Source of the DNA: Noviherbaspirillum saxi
Lineage (GTDB): Bacteria; Pseudomonadota; Gammaproteobacteria; Burkholderiales; Burkholderiaceae_D
DNA: 64,000 nt
Direction of reading: 5' to 3'
Assembly: GCF_003591035.1 (NCBI RefSeq)
Contig: NZ_QYUO01000003.1
Coordinates: 1-64,000, forward strand
A program made the position numbers and the translations under genes. Shown piece by piece: positions 28,566-37,906 of this stretch; position 1 is the stretch's first letter, and each line of letters starts with the position of its first letter. A model generated the notes under the pieces. That model saw nothing but the letters and a program-made list of their open reading frames with translations. It was not told where the DNA came from and did not search any database.

Positions 28566-29480
28566 TTACTTGACGCCGGCGTAAGTGTCGGTCAATCGGA
28601 CTTGCGCTTCGTCCGCATTGCGTGGCGGCGGCGTGGTCTTGAGACCGATCAGGCGCGCGATATTGTTGCCCATGTAGTCTTCCAATCCATCTTCATCGAG
28701 GTCCATGCCCTGCGGCGCGGGGCCGCACAGCATCTCGAGTTCGCGCAGCCACATGCCGGGTTCGTTCGGCGGTGTGTCGGTACCAAACACGATCTTGTTG
28801 CGCGGCAGCTGCTTGGCAAACTCGACGATGCGCGACTGGAAGCACCATCCCGATTCGCAATACACGTTAGGCGTATCCATCGCCATCCAGAAGGCTTCAA
28901 ACGAATAGTTGCCACCGGTCTGGATGCCGAAGTGACCGATGATGAAATTGACCATCGGGAACTCACGGATGATCGGATAGAACATGGTCGGAATGGTGTA
29001 CGGGCCGTCACCGGTGTGGATCAGCACCACCACGTTGTACTTCGCGCACATCTTCATCGCCGGACGCAGCCAGTCCAACGCGCGGTCGGGACGGTAGCCG
29101 TGCATGTTGGCATGCAGCTTCAGCATCTTGAAGCCGTATTCCTTCACATGATGTTCCAGTTCGAGCGCGCCTTCTTCCGGGCCCCAGCGCGGGTTGAAAG
29201 TGAAGTTGCCGATGAAACGGTCCGGATACTTCTGGCACAGTTCGGCGATATACGACATGTAGTCGCGAATGCCTTCGCGGCCGCGGCGGTTGCCGTCACG
29301 GTAGCCGGTATTGCCCGGCGGGGGTTGGATGAAACCCATGTCGATACGGCGCGGTTTGCCGTTGATCATGTATGGACCGTCCATGATCTTGAGCATGCGT
29401 TCGCCAGTAAACGGGGTGCCGGTGTGTCGCCATGCCTCGTCGACGAGATTGGTCGGGTGCAGGTGTGTATCGATAATCAT
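28566..29480 (-). CDS. Amidohydrolase, metal-dependent (Amidohydro_2), complete metal site
   Basis: The 304-residue TIM-barrel protein has the expected metal ligands: H6-x-H8 in DTHLHP, His in IHTGDGP, His in IGHFGIQ and Asp in FGTDTPPNE. Relatives include decarboxylases and hydrolases of aromatic acids, such as ACMSD. GGAGA lies six bases before the ATG. It shows high similarity along the whole length to the gene at 29527-30435. The two adjacent genes probably arose by duplication and may form a complex. Its reaction is not known; action on a ring-derived acid is inferred from the UbiD and molybdenum hydroxylase neighbours. Confidence 0.85.
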   Translation of the reverse strand: MIIDTHLHPTNLVDEAWRHTGTPFTGERMLKIMDGPYMINGKPRRIDMGFIQPPPGNTGYRDGNRRGREGIRDYMSYIAELCQKYPDRFIGNFTFNPRWGPEEGALELEHHVKEYGFKMLKLHANMHGYRPDRALDWLRPAMKMCAKYNVVVLIHTGDGPYTIPTMFYPIIREFPMVNFIIGHFGIQTGGNYSFEAFWMAMDTPNVYCESGWCFQSRIVEFAKQLPRNKIVFGTDTPPNEPGMWLRELEMLCGPAPQGMDLDEDGLEDYMGNNIARLIGLKTTPPPRNADEAQVRLTDTYAGVK

Positions 29481-29526
29481 TAAAAATCTCCGAATTCAAA
29501 AAGGGAACGCGTGGGACCGAAGTCGC

Positions 29527-30435
29527 TCACGCCGCTTTCGCGAGGCGGGCTTTCGCTTCGTCGAGGCTGCGGGGTACCGGTGTCGGCTCAAGGCCGATCA
29601 TGCGGGCGACGTTGTTGCCGAGGTAGTCCTCAAGCGTGTCCTCATCGAGGTTCAAGCCTTGCGGCGGCTCCATGCAAAGCACTTCAAGCAGACGCAGCCA
29701 CATGCCGGGTTCATTCGGAGGCGTATCGGAACCGAACAGGATCTTGTGCGTCGGCAGGACCTTGGCGAATTCGACGATACGCGATTGCAGGCACCAGCCC
29801 GATTCGCAATACACATTCGGCAGATCCATCGCGAGCTGGAACGGTTCGAAGCAATAGACGCCGCCGGTCTGCACGCCGAAGTGCGCCATGATGAAATTCA
29901 CCGTTGGGAATTCCTTGATCATCGGAACCCATTCGGTCGGAATGCTGTATGGGCCGTCGCCGGTATGCAGCTTGACCAGCACGCCGAGCTCTGCGCATTT
30001 CTGCAATGCCGGGCGCAGCCAGTCCAGCGCGCGGTCCGGGCGATATGCGTGCATGTTGGCCTGGAACTGGACCATCTTGAATCCGAGCGTTTTGACGTAG
30101 TATTCAATCGCGTTGACGCCGTTCTGCACGCCGCAGCGCGGGTTATAGACGAAGCAGCCGATGAAGCGATCCGGATACTTTTTCACCATCTCGACCGTAT
30201 AGGCCATATAGGCATCGATCGATTCGCTGCCGGATTTTTCGCCGTCGGTATAGGTGTAAATCGTGTTGCCTTGCGGCGGCTGGATGAACGCCTTGTCGAT
30301 GCGGCGCGGCTTGCCATTGATGGTGAATGGACCGTCCATCATCTGGATCAGGCGTTCGCCTGTGAAGGGTTCGCCATCGTGGCGCCATGCCAGATCGACG
30401 AGATTGGTCGGGTAACAGCTGGTGTCGATAATCAT
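29527..30435 (-). CDS. Amidohydrolase paralogue lacking the HxH metal motif
   Basis: The 302-residue protein is clearly a duplicate of the 28566-29480 product (shared RYRPDRALDWLRP-type core, HTGDGPY, FGSDTPPNEPGMWLR). However, the N-terminal motif DTHLHP is replaced by DTSCYP, so both histidines of HxH are gone. The other ligands (HTGDGP, AHFGVQ and GSDTPP) remain. The reading frame is intact and has a good ribosome site (GAGGAG), so it is maintained. It may be an inactive partner, a mononuclear enzyme with different ligands, or a stabilising subunit of the neighbouring enzyme. Its promoter should lie in the 875-bp region upstream. Confidence 0.82.
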   Translation of the reverse strand: MIIDTSCYPTNLVDLAWRHDGEPFTGERLIQMMDGPFTINGKPRRIDKAFIQPPQGNTIYTYTDGEKSGSESIDAYMAYTVEMVKKYPDRFIGCFVYNPRCGVQNGVNAIEYYVKTLGFKMVQFQANMHAYRPDRALDWLRPALQKCAELGVLVKLHTGDGPYSIPTEWVPMIKEFPTVNFIMAHFGVQTGGVYCFEPFQLAMDLPNVYCESGWCLQSRIVEFAKVLPTHKILFGSDTPPNEPGMWLRLLEVLCMEPPQGLNLDEDTLEDYLGNNVARMIGLEPTPVPRSLDEAKARLAKAA

Positions 30436-31310
30436 GAGGGTTTCTCCTCGCAGTACTTCAGGTTAGGGAGGCGCATGTCTCTGGCGAGACCTGCGTTCTG
30501 CTTTCTGGAGGACTGTCAGGAGTGTCGATATATCGTTGAAACCCACTGACGAGTACTCCGCCAGTGAGCAATCTCCAACTGAACTGATGTGGCATTGCAC
30601 CACGGATTGTTCAATCGACCGCTTCTACCCACTTACAGTTTCAATTTATACAGGCCAACGCAGAACACTGTCAATACCTGCCTTGCAGTTACATATAAGC
30701 GAAACCGTATACCCGCATTCAGCATTTGCACATATTGCAATGAATACTCGTGTGCAGTTTGCTTTGTATCGACGCCTTCACCCACACCATTTACCGACGA
30801 GGAGAGCCCAGGTATGCGACAGGAAGACCTAACATGCAAGCCGCATTTTAACGCGCGATCTCGATCAATCAAGGCCGCTGCTTGTCGTTGACTCCATCCT
30901 GTATACCAGATATAAATGCCGACGTGAGTGGGTAGAAGCGATCAGCTTGGCATCTATCGACGGCGCAACGCCGTTGGTGCCTGGTGGGAGATTGCTCACT
31001 GTAAAGCCGCCGTTCGATACGCATGCGTTAGTGATGCATCGGACGTCCTACAGTGACGCAAACTTTCGGCCGGACCTGCGATGCAAACACCATTCTCCTG
31101 CTTCGGTAGTTTTCCCGTTGGAGCCCATACCTTGAAGGGCTCTTCCGATGTTGGCGTCGACACTTCACCAGTAGTTTGTTCTTGTCTCGCAATATTCAGA
31201 GACGACTCGTTCCCAGCCCTTGCCTTCCGCCCTACCCGCAGCCTGCATCCGCACGGCGGCGGTGCTATTTCCTGATTCCCTCGCTTCGACATTTACATGA
31301 GGAGTTCGAC
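30436..31310. other. Long intergenic region between divergent catabolic genes
   Basis: The 875 bp separate the amidohydrolase operon (leftward) and the molybdenum hydroxylase genes (rightward). No convincing gene was seen; short open frames lack ribosome sites and family features. It holds a divergent inverted repeat (30618-30942, listed separately), and must contain promoters for both sides. Confidence 0.5.
30618..30942. repeat. Imperfect inverted repeat pair about 325 bp apart
   Basis: CGCTTCTACCCACTTAC at 30619-30635 recurs in reverse complement near 30923-30940 as CGCTTCTACCCACTCAC. Pairing continues more weakly inwards with ATTTATA. This could be the termini of a lost mobile element, or two facing copies of a regulatory site for the divergent genes. 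Confidence 0.45.
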
Positions 31311-31763
31311 ATGCAATACAAGTTTGACGTCAATGGCGCCCCGCACACGGTGGACGCCGATCCGGACATGCCGCTGCTTTGGGTGCTGCGTGATTACCTG
31401 GGTTACAACGGCACAAAGTTCGGATGCGGCGCCGGACTTTGCGGCGCCTGCACTGTGCACGTGGACGGCAAGGCCGCTCGTTCCTGTATCACGCCGGTCG
31501 GTTCAATAGGCAAGGCAAAGATCACCACGATAGAAGGACTGTCTGCAGATAACAGTCATCCGGTGCAGCAGGCATGGATCGCCGAACAGGTGCCGCAGTG
31601 CGGTTACTGCCAGTCGGGCATGATCATGGCCGTTGCCGCGCTGTTGAAGGAAAAGCCCCAGCCAAGCCGTAGCGATATTGCGGAGGCGATTACGAATATC
31701 TGCCGCTGCGGCACCTATCCGCGCGTCGAGCGCGCAATCCAACGCGCGATACCAAAAATCTAA
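31311..31763 (+). CDS. Molybdenum hydroxylase small subunit, two 2Fe-2S clusters
   Basis: The 150-residue protein starts at ATG 31311 behind GAGGAG. The plant-type cluster ligands are C39, C44, C47 and C59 ([14 protein letters not shown] ... RSC), and the second cluster uses C97, C100, C131 and C133 (QCGYCQSGM ... CRCGTYPR). This is the IorA/CoxS-type electron-transfer subunit. It passes electrons from the molybdenum subunit, encoded 10 bp downstream. No FAD subunit gene is present, as in isoquinoline oxidoreductase-type enzymes. Confidence 0.92.
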   Translation: MQYKFDVNGAPHTVDADPDMPLLWVLRDYLGYNGTKFGCGAGLCGACTVHVDGKAARSCITPVGSIGKAKITTIEGLSADNSHPVQQAWIAEQVPQCGYCQSGMIMAVAALLKEKPQPSRSDIAEAITNICRCGTYPRVERAIQRAIPKI

Positions 31764-31773
31764 GGAGCGGACC

Positions 31774-33909
31774 ATGCAAGAAATCACAATGGACCGCCGC
31801 AGCTTTCTCAGGGCCGGCAGCGTACTCGCCGGCAGCCTGGTGCTCGGCTTCAAACTGCCCACCGCGCTTGCGCAGGCTGCGCCCGCCCAGGACCCGGACA
31901 ACGTCAACGCATGGCTGCGTATCGCGCCTGATGGCACCGTGACCATCATGGTGCCTTCCGCTGAAATCGGACAGGGCGTGTATACCTCCGCTCCGATGCT
32001 GGTTGCCGAAGAACTTGAGTGTGACTGGAAACAAGTCCGCGCGGAGCTGGCGCCAACCGATCCCGTCTATGCGAATCGTATGTTCAAGGTGCAGGCCACT
32101 GCCAGCAGCACCTCGGCGCGCTGGTCGTTCGAGCCGCTGCGTCGCATCGGCGCGGTTGCTCGGATCATGCTGATTGACGCCGCTGCGCGTACATGGAACG
32201 TGCCGTTGGCCGAATGCCATGCGCAGCTCGGCAAGGTCGTGCATTCACCGACCGGTCGCGCATTGGGATATGGCGAGCTCGCACCCAAGGCGGCGCAGTT
32301 GCCCCGCCCCACCGAGGTGAAACTCAAGGACCCGGCACAATGGACGCTGATCGGCAAACCGGTGGCACGGCTCGATATCCCTCTCAAGACCAATGGCAGT
32401 GCAGGCTTTGGTGTGGACGTCCGGGTGCCCGGCATGCTGATCGGCACGGTTGCATCATGTCCCGTACGCGGCGGCAAGCTGAAGCGCGTCAACGGCAAGC
32501 CGGCACTTGCCGTGCGCGGCGTCAAGCGGGTCGTGCCGCTGGAAAGTGCAGTGGTTGTGCTCGCCGACAGCTATTGGACAGCCAAGCAGGGATTGACTCG
32601 CCTGAAGCCGGAATGGCAAACGCAGACCGGCTCAATGCTTGACAGCAAAACTCTGATGGCGGGATTCAAGAATGCCCTCGCTGACGCCGCTGTTGCCAAG
32701 CGCGTCGGCGCACCGGAGACTATCCTGTCCGGTAGCGGCACCCGTGTTGAAGCGGACTATGAAGTTCCCTATCTCGCGCACGCCACGATGGAGCCGATCA
32801 ATGCGACTGCCGATGTACGCAGCGATCGTGCGGAAATCTGGGGACCGACCCAGGTATGCGGCGAAATCGCGCACAAGCTTGCGCCCTACCTGGGTTTGCC
32901 GGAAGAGCGGATTGTGGTGCACTCCACATTCGCCGGGGGCGGGTTCGGTCGACGCGAAGAGTTCGATGTTTTCATTCAGGCGGCGCTGGCATCGAAAGCC
33001 GCGCAGCGACCGGTCAAGCTGATCTGGTCGCGCGAAGAAGATATCCAGCAGGATTTTTACCGCCCCGCCGCAGCAGCGCGCTTTGCCGCGGTCCTGGACG
33101 AGCGCGGACACATCGCTGCATTGGAGACGCGGCTTGCCTGTTCATCGATCTACATCCGCAATTTTCCTGCTCGCGTAAAGGATGGCATCGATCCTAAATC
33201 GGTGGAAGGCACGGTAGACGTGCCCTACGCGTTGCCGAACTTTGCCGTGCGTTATGCGATGGTCAATACCTCGGTTCCGGCCGGCTTTTGGCGTGGCGTA
33301 GGGTATACGCAAAACTGCTTCTTTTTCGAGAGCTTTGTAGACGAAATCGCTCATAAGGCCGGACAGGACCCGGTCGCGTTCCGACAGTCGCTGCTCAAGG
33401 ACAAGCCCCGCCATGCCGAACTGTTGTCACGGCTTGCCAGGCGTTCCCGATGGGGCAATGTGCCGGCCGGACATCATGTTGGCGTCGCGTTGTCCGAAGC
33501 GTGGGGTTCGATTTCCGGCGCAGTGGTCGAACTATCGGTAAAGGATAAGCGCATCACAATCCACCGCATCGTTTGCGCGGTGGATTGCGGCACGGTCATT
33601 AATCCCGCCACCGTCGAGCGCCAGATGGAAGGAGCTACGATCTGGGCGCTGACCGCCTCCATGTTCGGCGAGATCACCATCGATCAGGGGCGCATACTGC
33701 AGTCCAATTTCCACGACTATCCCATGCTTCATCTGGCCCAGACGCCGCCCATAGAATGCGAACTGATCGAAAGCGGCGCGAAGATCGGCGGGGTCGGCGA
33801 ATCGGGCGTTCCGCCGTTGGCGCCCGCCCTGTGCAATGCATTGTTTGCTGCCACGGGTGAACGCCTGCGTTCCCTGCCTTTGGCGCGGCATGGGTACGTG
33901 CTCGCGTAA
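31774..33909 (+). CDS. Molybdopterin-binding oxidoreductase large subunit, IorB type
   Basis: The 711-residue protein starts at ATG 31774 after AAGGAGCGG. It has a Tat-like signal (DRRSFLRAGSVLAGSLVLGF), so the mature complex is probably periplasmic or membrane-attached. Motifs of xanthine-oxidase-family molybdenum subunits are clear: EIGQGVYTSAPMLVAEEL, HATMEPINATADV, FAGGGFGRREEFDV, WRGVGYTQNCFFFESFVDE and the C-terminal GGVGESGVPPLAPA, which contains the catalytic Glu. Such two-subunit enzymes hydroxylate N-heteroaromatics or oxidise aldehydes. The substrate is unknown. Confidence 0.9.
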   Translation: MQEITMDRRSFLRAGSVLAGSLVLGFKLPTALAQAAPAQDPDNVNAWLRIAPDGTVTIMVPSAEIGQGVYTSAPMLVAEELECDWKQVRAELAPTDPVYANRMFKVQATASSTSARWSFEPLRRIGAVARIMLIDAAARTWNVPLAECHAQLGKVVHSPTGRALGYGELAPKAAQLPRPTEVKLKDPAQWTLIGKPVARLDIPLKTNGSAGFGVDVRVPGMLIGTVASCPVRGGKLKRVNGKPALAVRGVKRVVPLESAVVVLADSYWTAKQGLTRLKPEWQTQTGSMLDSKTLMAGFKNALADAAVAKRVGAPETILSGSGTRVEADYEVPYLAHATMEPINATADVRSDRAEIWGPTQVCGEIAHKLAPYLGLPEERIVVHSTFAGGGFGRREEFDVFIQAALASKAAQRPVKLIWSREEDIQQDFYRPAAAARFAAVLDERGHIAALETRLACSSIYIRNFPARVKDGIDPKSVEGTVDVPYALPNFAVRYAMVNTSVPAGFWRGVGYTQNCFFFESFVDEIAHKAGQDPVAFRQSLLKDKPRHAELLSRLARRSRWGNVPAGHHVGVALSEAWGSISGAVVELSVKDKRITIHRIVCAVDCGTVINPATVERQMEGATIWALTASMFGEITIDQGRILQSNFHDYPMLHLAQTPPIECELIESGAKIGGVGESGVPPLAPALCNALFAATGERLRSLPLARHGYVLA

Positions 33910-33919
33910 ATTGCCAGCG

Positions 33920-33947
33920 GCCCGGCTACATCCTCACGTAGCCGGGC
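33920..33947 (+). terminator. Hairpin after the molybdenum hydroxylase genes
   Basis: A perfect 10-bp stem (GCCCGGCTAC with GTAGCCGGGC, 8-nt loop) begins 10 bp after the stop codon. There is no U-tract, so termination strength is uncertain. Confidence 0.5.
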
Positions 33948-34076
33948 ACGAGATGATGCGGGAAATACAGGCTGATTGCATGACAGGTATACGGTTTCTC
34001 GCATAGACACCTCGATAAAAAGCCGTAAGCTTGATAGCTCGTTATGCCGGAACTTTAGTATCCAAAGGAGCACATC

Positions 34077-34559
34077 ATGTCCGCAGGCAGCCGCAGTGAA
34101 TGGTCTCAGTTGTCCCGCATCGCCCCGTCCGTCGAAGCGGCGCTCATTGCACTTGGAAAGGCCGCAAGCGATAAGGACATGGAGCCGGCGTTACTCGAAC
34201 TGGTCAGCCTGCGTGCGTCGCAGATCAACAATTGCGCGTTTTGTGTGCAGTACCACCTGAACGCGATTCGCCAGTGGAGACTGGCTGTGCCGCGCGAAAA
34301 GATTGATTTGATCTCGGTATGGAAAGAAGTGGATATCTATTCCGAGCGAGAGCGGGCCGCACTCCAGTGGACTGAAATCATTACTTCCTTGCGGGAAAAT
34401 TCCGTCACCGATCGTGACTATGCTGCGGCGCTTGAACACTTCAGCGAGAAGGAACTATTGCTGCTGACCGCCGCAATCGGCGCGGTCAATGTATGGAATC
34501 GGATTGGCGTGGCCTTCAGGTTTTCGCCGCCGATTCCAAAGCCGGATGTGGAAAGCTGA
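34077..34559 (+). CDS. Carboxymuconolactone decarboxylase / AhpD-like protein
   Basis: The protein has 160 residues. The CMD-domain signature NNCAFCVQYHLNAIRQ contains the CxxC and downstream His that form the peroxidase/disulfide relay in AhpD-type proteins. LLELVSLRASQINNC (about 42-56) and ALQWTEIIT match the family helices. An AAAGGAG ribosome site precedes the start. It may protect against peroxide formed by the adjacent oxidase or act on a lactone; the CxxC favours a redox role. Confidence 0.85.
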   Translation: MSAGSRSEWSQLSRIAPSVEAALIALGKAASDKDMEPALLELVSLRASQINNCAFCVQYHLNAIRQWRLAVPREKIDLISVWKEVDIYSERERAALQWTEIITSLRENSVTDRDYAAALEHFSEKELLLLTAAIGAVNVWNRIGVAFRFSPPIPKPDVES

Positions 34560-34652
34560 CTTCCGCAAAGCAGTATCGGCCGGATTGCTGTGCGAGGTGG
34601 ACGAGCTGGGCGAGACCGTGAAGGCTTGCTTCAGGCCTCGCCTGGGAGTGCG

Positions 34653-35564
34653 CTACTTCGCCGCGTAAGTTGCCGGGTCGCCGGAATCGGTCGGCTTGGC
34701 GATCACCGCCTTCAATGCCTCGCTCATCGGAATATTCAGGTTGACTCCCTTGGGCGGAATCGGCGACTGGAACCATTTGTGATAGATGCGATTGATTTCG
34801 CCGGATTTCGACAGCGCGACCACGGCATCGTCCACTATCTTCTTGAACTCCGGATCGTCACGCCGCAGCATGATCGCGTACGGCTCGATCGACAGTGCTT
34901 CGTCGGTAATCGTGTAGTCGGCAGGCGACTTCGAGCTGCTGGCAAGCGAAGACAGCAATACGTCGTCCATCGCGAACGCGACCGCGCGTCCGGTTTCGAC
35001 CATCAGGAAGGCTTCGGCATGGTCTTTCGCCGCCTGGATGTTCATGCCGAGATTACGCTCCGAATTCAATGCGGTCACCTGTTTGATATTCGACGTGCCC
35101 GAGGTGGACACCAGGGTTTTCCCCTTCATGTCATTCAGGGTCTTGATCCCAGCCGATTTCTTCGCAAGTAGCCGGTTGGCGGTGACGAAGGTGGTAGGAG
35201 CAAATGCCACCTGCTTCTGGCGTTCCAGATTGTTGGTGGTGGACCCGCATTCAAGGTCGATCGTACCATTTGCCATCAGGGGGATGCGCGTGGCCGAGGT
35301 CACCGGGTTCATCCTGACGTTCAGCGATGTCAGACCGAGGTGCTTCTGTACGGCGTTGACCACCTTCATGCACAAGTCCACCGAGTAGCCCTGATAGGAC
35401 TGCTTGTCGTCGAGATAAGAGAAGGGAATGGAAGAATCGCGCACGCCAAGCGTTATGACGCCAGTGTCCTTGATTTTTTTCAGTGTGCCGCTTTCCTGCG
35501 CATGGACGCCGCCGGTTAGGCACGCGGCGACCAGCACTGCCGTCATCGTCTTTTTCAGTTTCAT
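34653..35564 (-). CDS. Amino-acid ABC transporter substrate-binding protein, GltI-like
   Basis: The protein has 303 residues and starts at ATG 35564, after AAGGAGATAGC; the signal peptide is MKLKKTMTAVLVAACLTGGVHAQ. The family 3 binding fold begins with ITLGVRDSSIPFSYLDDKQSYQGYSVDLC. MNPVTSATRIPLMANGTIDLECGSTTN is characteristic of the glutamate/aspartate binding protein group. No permease or ATPase gene is adjacent. It follows dadA in the same direction, 108 bp away, which suggests uptake of an amino acid to be oxidised, though the partner importer must lie elsewhere. Confidence 0.88.
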   Translation of the reverse strand: MKLKKTMTAVLVAACLTGGVHAQESGTLKKIKDTGVITLGVRDSSIPFSYLDDKQSYQGYSVDLCMKVVNAVQKHLGLTSLNVRMNPVTSATRIPLMANGTIDLECGSTTNNLERQKQVAFAPTTFVTANRLLAKKSAGIKTLNDMKGKTLVSTSGTSNIKQVTALNSERNLGMNIQAAKDHAEAFLMVETGRAVAFAMDDVLLSSLASSSKSPADYTITDEALSIEPYAIMLRRDDPEFKKIVDDAVVALSKSGEINRIYHKWFQSPIPPKGVNLNIPMSEALKAVIAKPTDSGDPATYAAK

Positions 35565-35672
35565 GCTATCTCCTTGACATTGTTTTTCATTGTTAAAAGG
35601 ACTTTCTGCGTGACTTGCTGCGCCTGCTCCAACATTCACTACATTGTTTCTTCTTCTCCACCGTTAAAAAAG

Positions 35673-36941
35673 TCATGCTGCCAGCTGAAATGCGCGTGTA
35701 TCCAGTACCGTCGTGTCGCCACCAATCTGCTGCGCGAGCAGAGACGCGCTTCCGCAGGCGAGCGTCCATCCGAGACTGCCATGTCCGACATTCAGATACA
35801 GTCCCTTCAGCGGCGATGGCCCGATGATGGGAAGGCCGGTCGGTGTCGCCGGGCGAAACCCTGTCCACGGCGACAGTGCAGTGGACACAACGCGGTCTGC
35901 GGCATGCGGAAAAAGTTCGCCCGTACTGGTTTTGAGTTCCTCGATGGCGCGCGCCGGGATATGCTTATCGAACCCGACCAGCTCTACCCGGCCGGCAACG
36001 CGCAAGTCGTCACCGATGCGCGCATACACGACTTTCCTGGAAAAGTCCGTGATCGAAATGCTCGGCACCTCGCTTACCGATAAGCCGGCCACCGGAACCG
36101 TGATGCTGTATCCCTTTAGCGGATAGACAGGCAGGGAAAAACCTGCCTGCCTTGCAAACCCGGCACTGCGGGCTCCCATCGTCAGCACGAAGGCATCGGC
36201 ATCCAGCTTGCCCTTGCGGTTGATTTCTACGGCAGCCAGTCGCCCGTTGCGCACACTTGCCCCGGTCACCGTGGTTCCGCTCTGGAAACTAAAGCGCGCA
36301 TTCTTCCGTAATTCATTCAACAATTCTTGACAGAACAGCGCACAGTCGCCGACTTCTTCGTCGGCGGTATAGACGCCGCCGGCCCAATCCCTTTGCGAAG
36401 CTCCGAGCGCGGGCTCGAGCCGGATGCATTCATCAGCGCCAAGAATCTCCTGATGGCAGCCGTGGCGTGCCTGGATGGCGACTTGCCGGCGCGCGGCGTC
36501 GAGAGAGGATTTTTCCGTATACATGACCAGCTTCCCGGAGGTCCGATGCTGAAACCGGAGCGGAACGGCGGCGCGCAGCCGCGCCATTTCGTCCCGGCTT
36601 AAGAACGCAAGCCGCAGCAGGGAGACGGTGGTCTGCCTGACGCATTCGGCATTGCACGCCTGCAGGAAATGCGCCAGCCATGTCCATTGCGCAAGCTCTG
36701 TGGTCGGCTTCACCGCCAATGGCGAATTGCGACCGAACAGGTAGTGCGGCCATTTGGTCCAGACCGAGGGATCCGCAAGCGGCGCGACATAGGAATAGCT
36801 GAGCTGTGCGCCGTTACCGTAGCTCGCGCCAAGTCCCGCGTCGTCCATCGCATCGACCAGCGTAACTTCATGACCTGCTGCCAACAGAGAATAAGAGGTC
36901 GTGACGCCGATGACGCCGGCGCCTAGAACGCAGATATGCAT
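35673..36941 (-). CDS. dadA: D-amino-acid dehydrogenase small-subunit type (DadA)
   Basis: The 422-residue flavoprotein opens with the FAD-binding Rossmann motif (ICVLGAGVIGVTTSYSLLAAGHEVTLVD). The DAO-family regions LKGYSITVP, PWTGFRPATPTGLPIIGPSP and NVGHGSLGWTLACGSA match DadA. It oxidatively deaminates D-amino acids with electrons to the respiratory chain. Its first 19 bases overlap the end of the LysR gene, so the regulator and enzyme are transcribed together. The substrate may be different from D-alanine, since no racemase gene is present. Confidence 0.88.
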   Translation of the reverse strand: MHICVLGAGVIGVTTSYSLLAAGHEVTLVDAMDDAGLGASYGNGAQLSYSYVAPLADPSVWTKWPHYLFGRNSPLAVKPTTELAQWTWLAHFLQACNAECVRQTTVSLLRLAFLSRDEMARLRAAVPLRFQHRTSGKLVMYTEKSSLDAARRQVAIQARHGCHQEILGADECIRLEPALGASQRDWAGGVYTADEEVGDCALFCQELLNELRKNARFSFQSGTTVTGASVRNGRLAAVEINRKGKLDADAFVLTMGARSAGFARQAGFSLPVYPLKGYSITVPVAGLSVSEVPSISITDFSRKVVYARIGDDLRVAGRVELVGFDKHIPARAIEELKTSTGELFPHAADRVVSTALSPWTGFRPATPTGLPIIGPSPLKGLYLNVGHGSLGWTLACGSASLLAQQIGGDTTVLDTRAFQLAA

Positions 36942-37906
36942 TGTTTCCCTTCATGTTCCTTGACAGGCTGCCGGGCGGCATTGCGCAACAGATGATTCCA
37001 GACACGCTCTACTGCCGGTCTATTGTTTTCGCGGTCGCGATAGATGCGGATATCCATTTCGCCGCACCAGGAAGCGGAGCCGGGTTCTGCGCCCTGCTCC
37101 GGCGGCTCGGCCGCAAGCGCAAGCACGCCATCCTTCAATTCTCTTCTTACCGTGCTCTCCGGCAGCCAGGCTACGCCATGTCCGTGGATGGCCATCATCT
37201 TCAAGCCTTCTGCCAGGTCTCCCTCGAAACGACGGAAAAGATGAACCTGCGCCGGCCCGTCTCCCAAGATCTTCTCGACGATGCGTCCGAGCGAGGTGCT
37301 GGACGAATAGCAGAGAAAAGGCACCGGCCTGGCCTCCGTTCCCGGCAAACCATGCACAGGCTTGCCGGATGCGTCGGCCTTCGCATAGGGCCGGATAAAT
37401 TCGGTGCCGAGCTTCAGCGTTTCATAGCGCTGGCTGTCCAGCTCCACAGACTGGAACGCATGGTGGTAGCACATCAGCAGATCGCAATTGCCGCCCACCA
37501 GCTCCATCACCGAGTCATGGACATTGGTCGCCACCATCCGCACCGCCATCATGCCGACGGTATGCTCCACATCGCTAAGCCATTGCGGGAAATACGTCAG
37601 CGACAACGTATGCGGCATCGCGAACGAGACGGCCGACTGCACATCCGCCGTCTGTCCCCTGAGGACGGAGCGGGACTGGATCGCCTGCGCCAGCATGTCG
37701 CGTGCATGCACAAGAAAGGTCTCGCCGGCCGGCGTCAAGCGCGTGGGATAGACGGCGCGGTCGAATAATTCCGCCCCCAGCCAGTTTTCCAGCGCCTTGA
37801 TGCGTCTCGAGAAAGCGGGCTGGGTCATGTTGCGAAGCTTGGCTGAACGACTGAAGTTCAAGGTTGCAGCGACGGACAAAAAATCTTCGATCCACTTGGT
37901 CTCCAT
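36923..37906 (-). CDS. LysR-family transcriptional regulator
   Basis: The 327-residue protein has an N-terminal winged helix (WIEDFLSVAATLNFSRSAKLRNMTQPAFSRRIKALENWLG) and a C-terminal effector domain. It is co-directional with and overlaps dadA, which differs from the usual divergent arrangement. It probably controls the lysR-dadA-binding protein group in response to an amino acid. Confidence 0.9.
   Translation of the reverse strand: METKWIEDFLSVAATLNFSRSAKLRNMTQPAFSRRIKALENWLGAELFDRAVYPTRLTPAGETFLVHARDMLAQAIQSRSVLRGQTADVQSAVSFAMPHTLSLTYFPQWLSDVEHTVGMMAVRMVATNVHDSVMELVGGNCDLLMCYHHAFQSVELDSQRYETLKLGTEFIRPYAKADASGKPVHGLPGTEARPVPFLCYSSSTSLGRIVEKILGDGPAQVHLFRRFEGDLAEGLKMMAIHGHGVAWLPESTVRRELKDGVLALAAEPPEQGAEPGSASWCGEMDIRIYRDRENNRPAVERVWNHLLRNAARQPVKEHEGKQCISAF

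Noticed and set aside
29311..30549. 412-codon plus-strand frame opposite the amidohydrolases
   Set aside because: Antisense to both paralogues; composition is that of a shadow frame.
30545..30567. CACTG...CAGTG palindrome resembling the N9 operator
   Set aside because: The spacer is 13 bp and the arms lack the AA/TT flanks, so it does not match the operator family.
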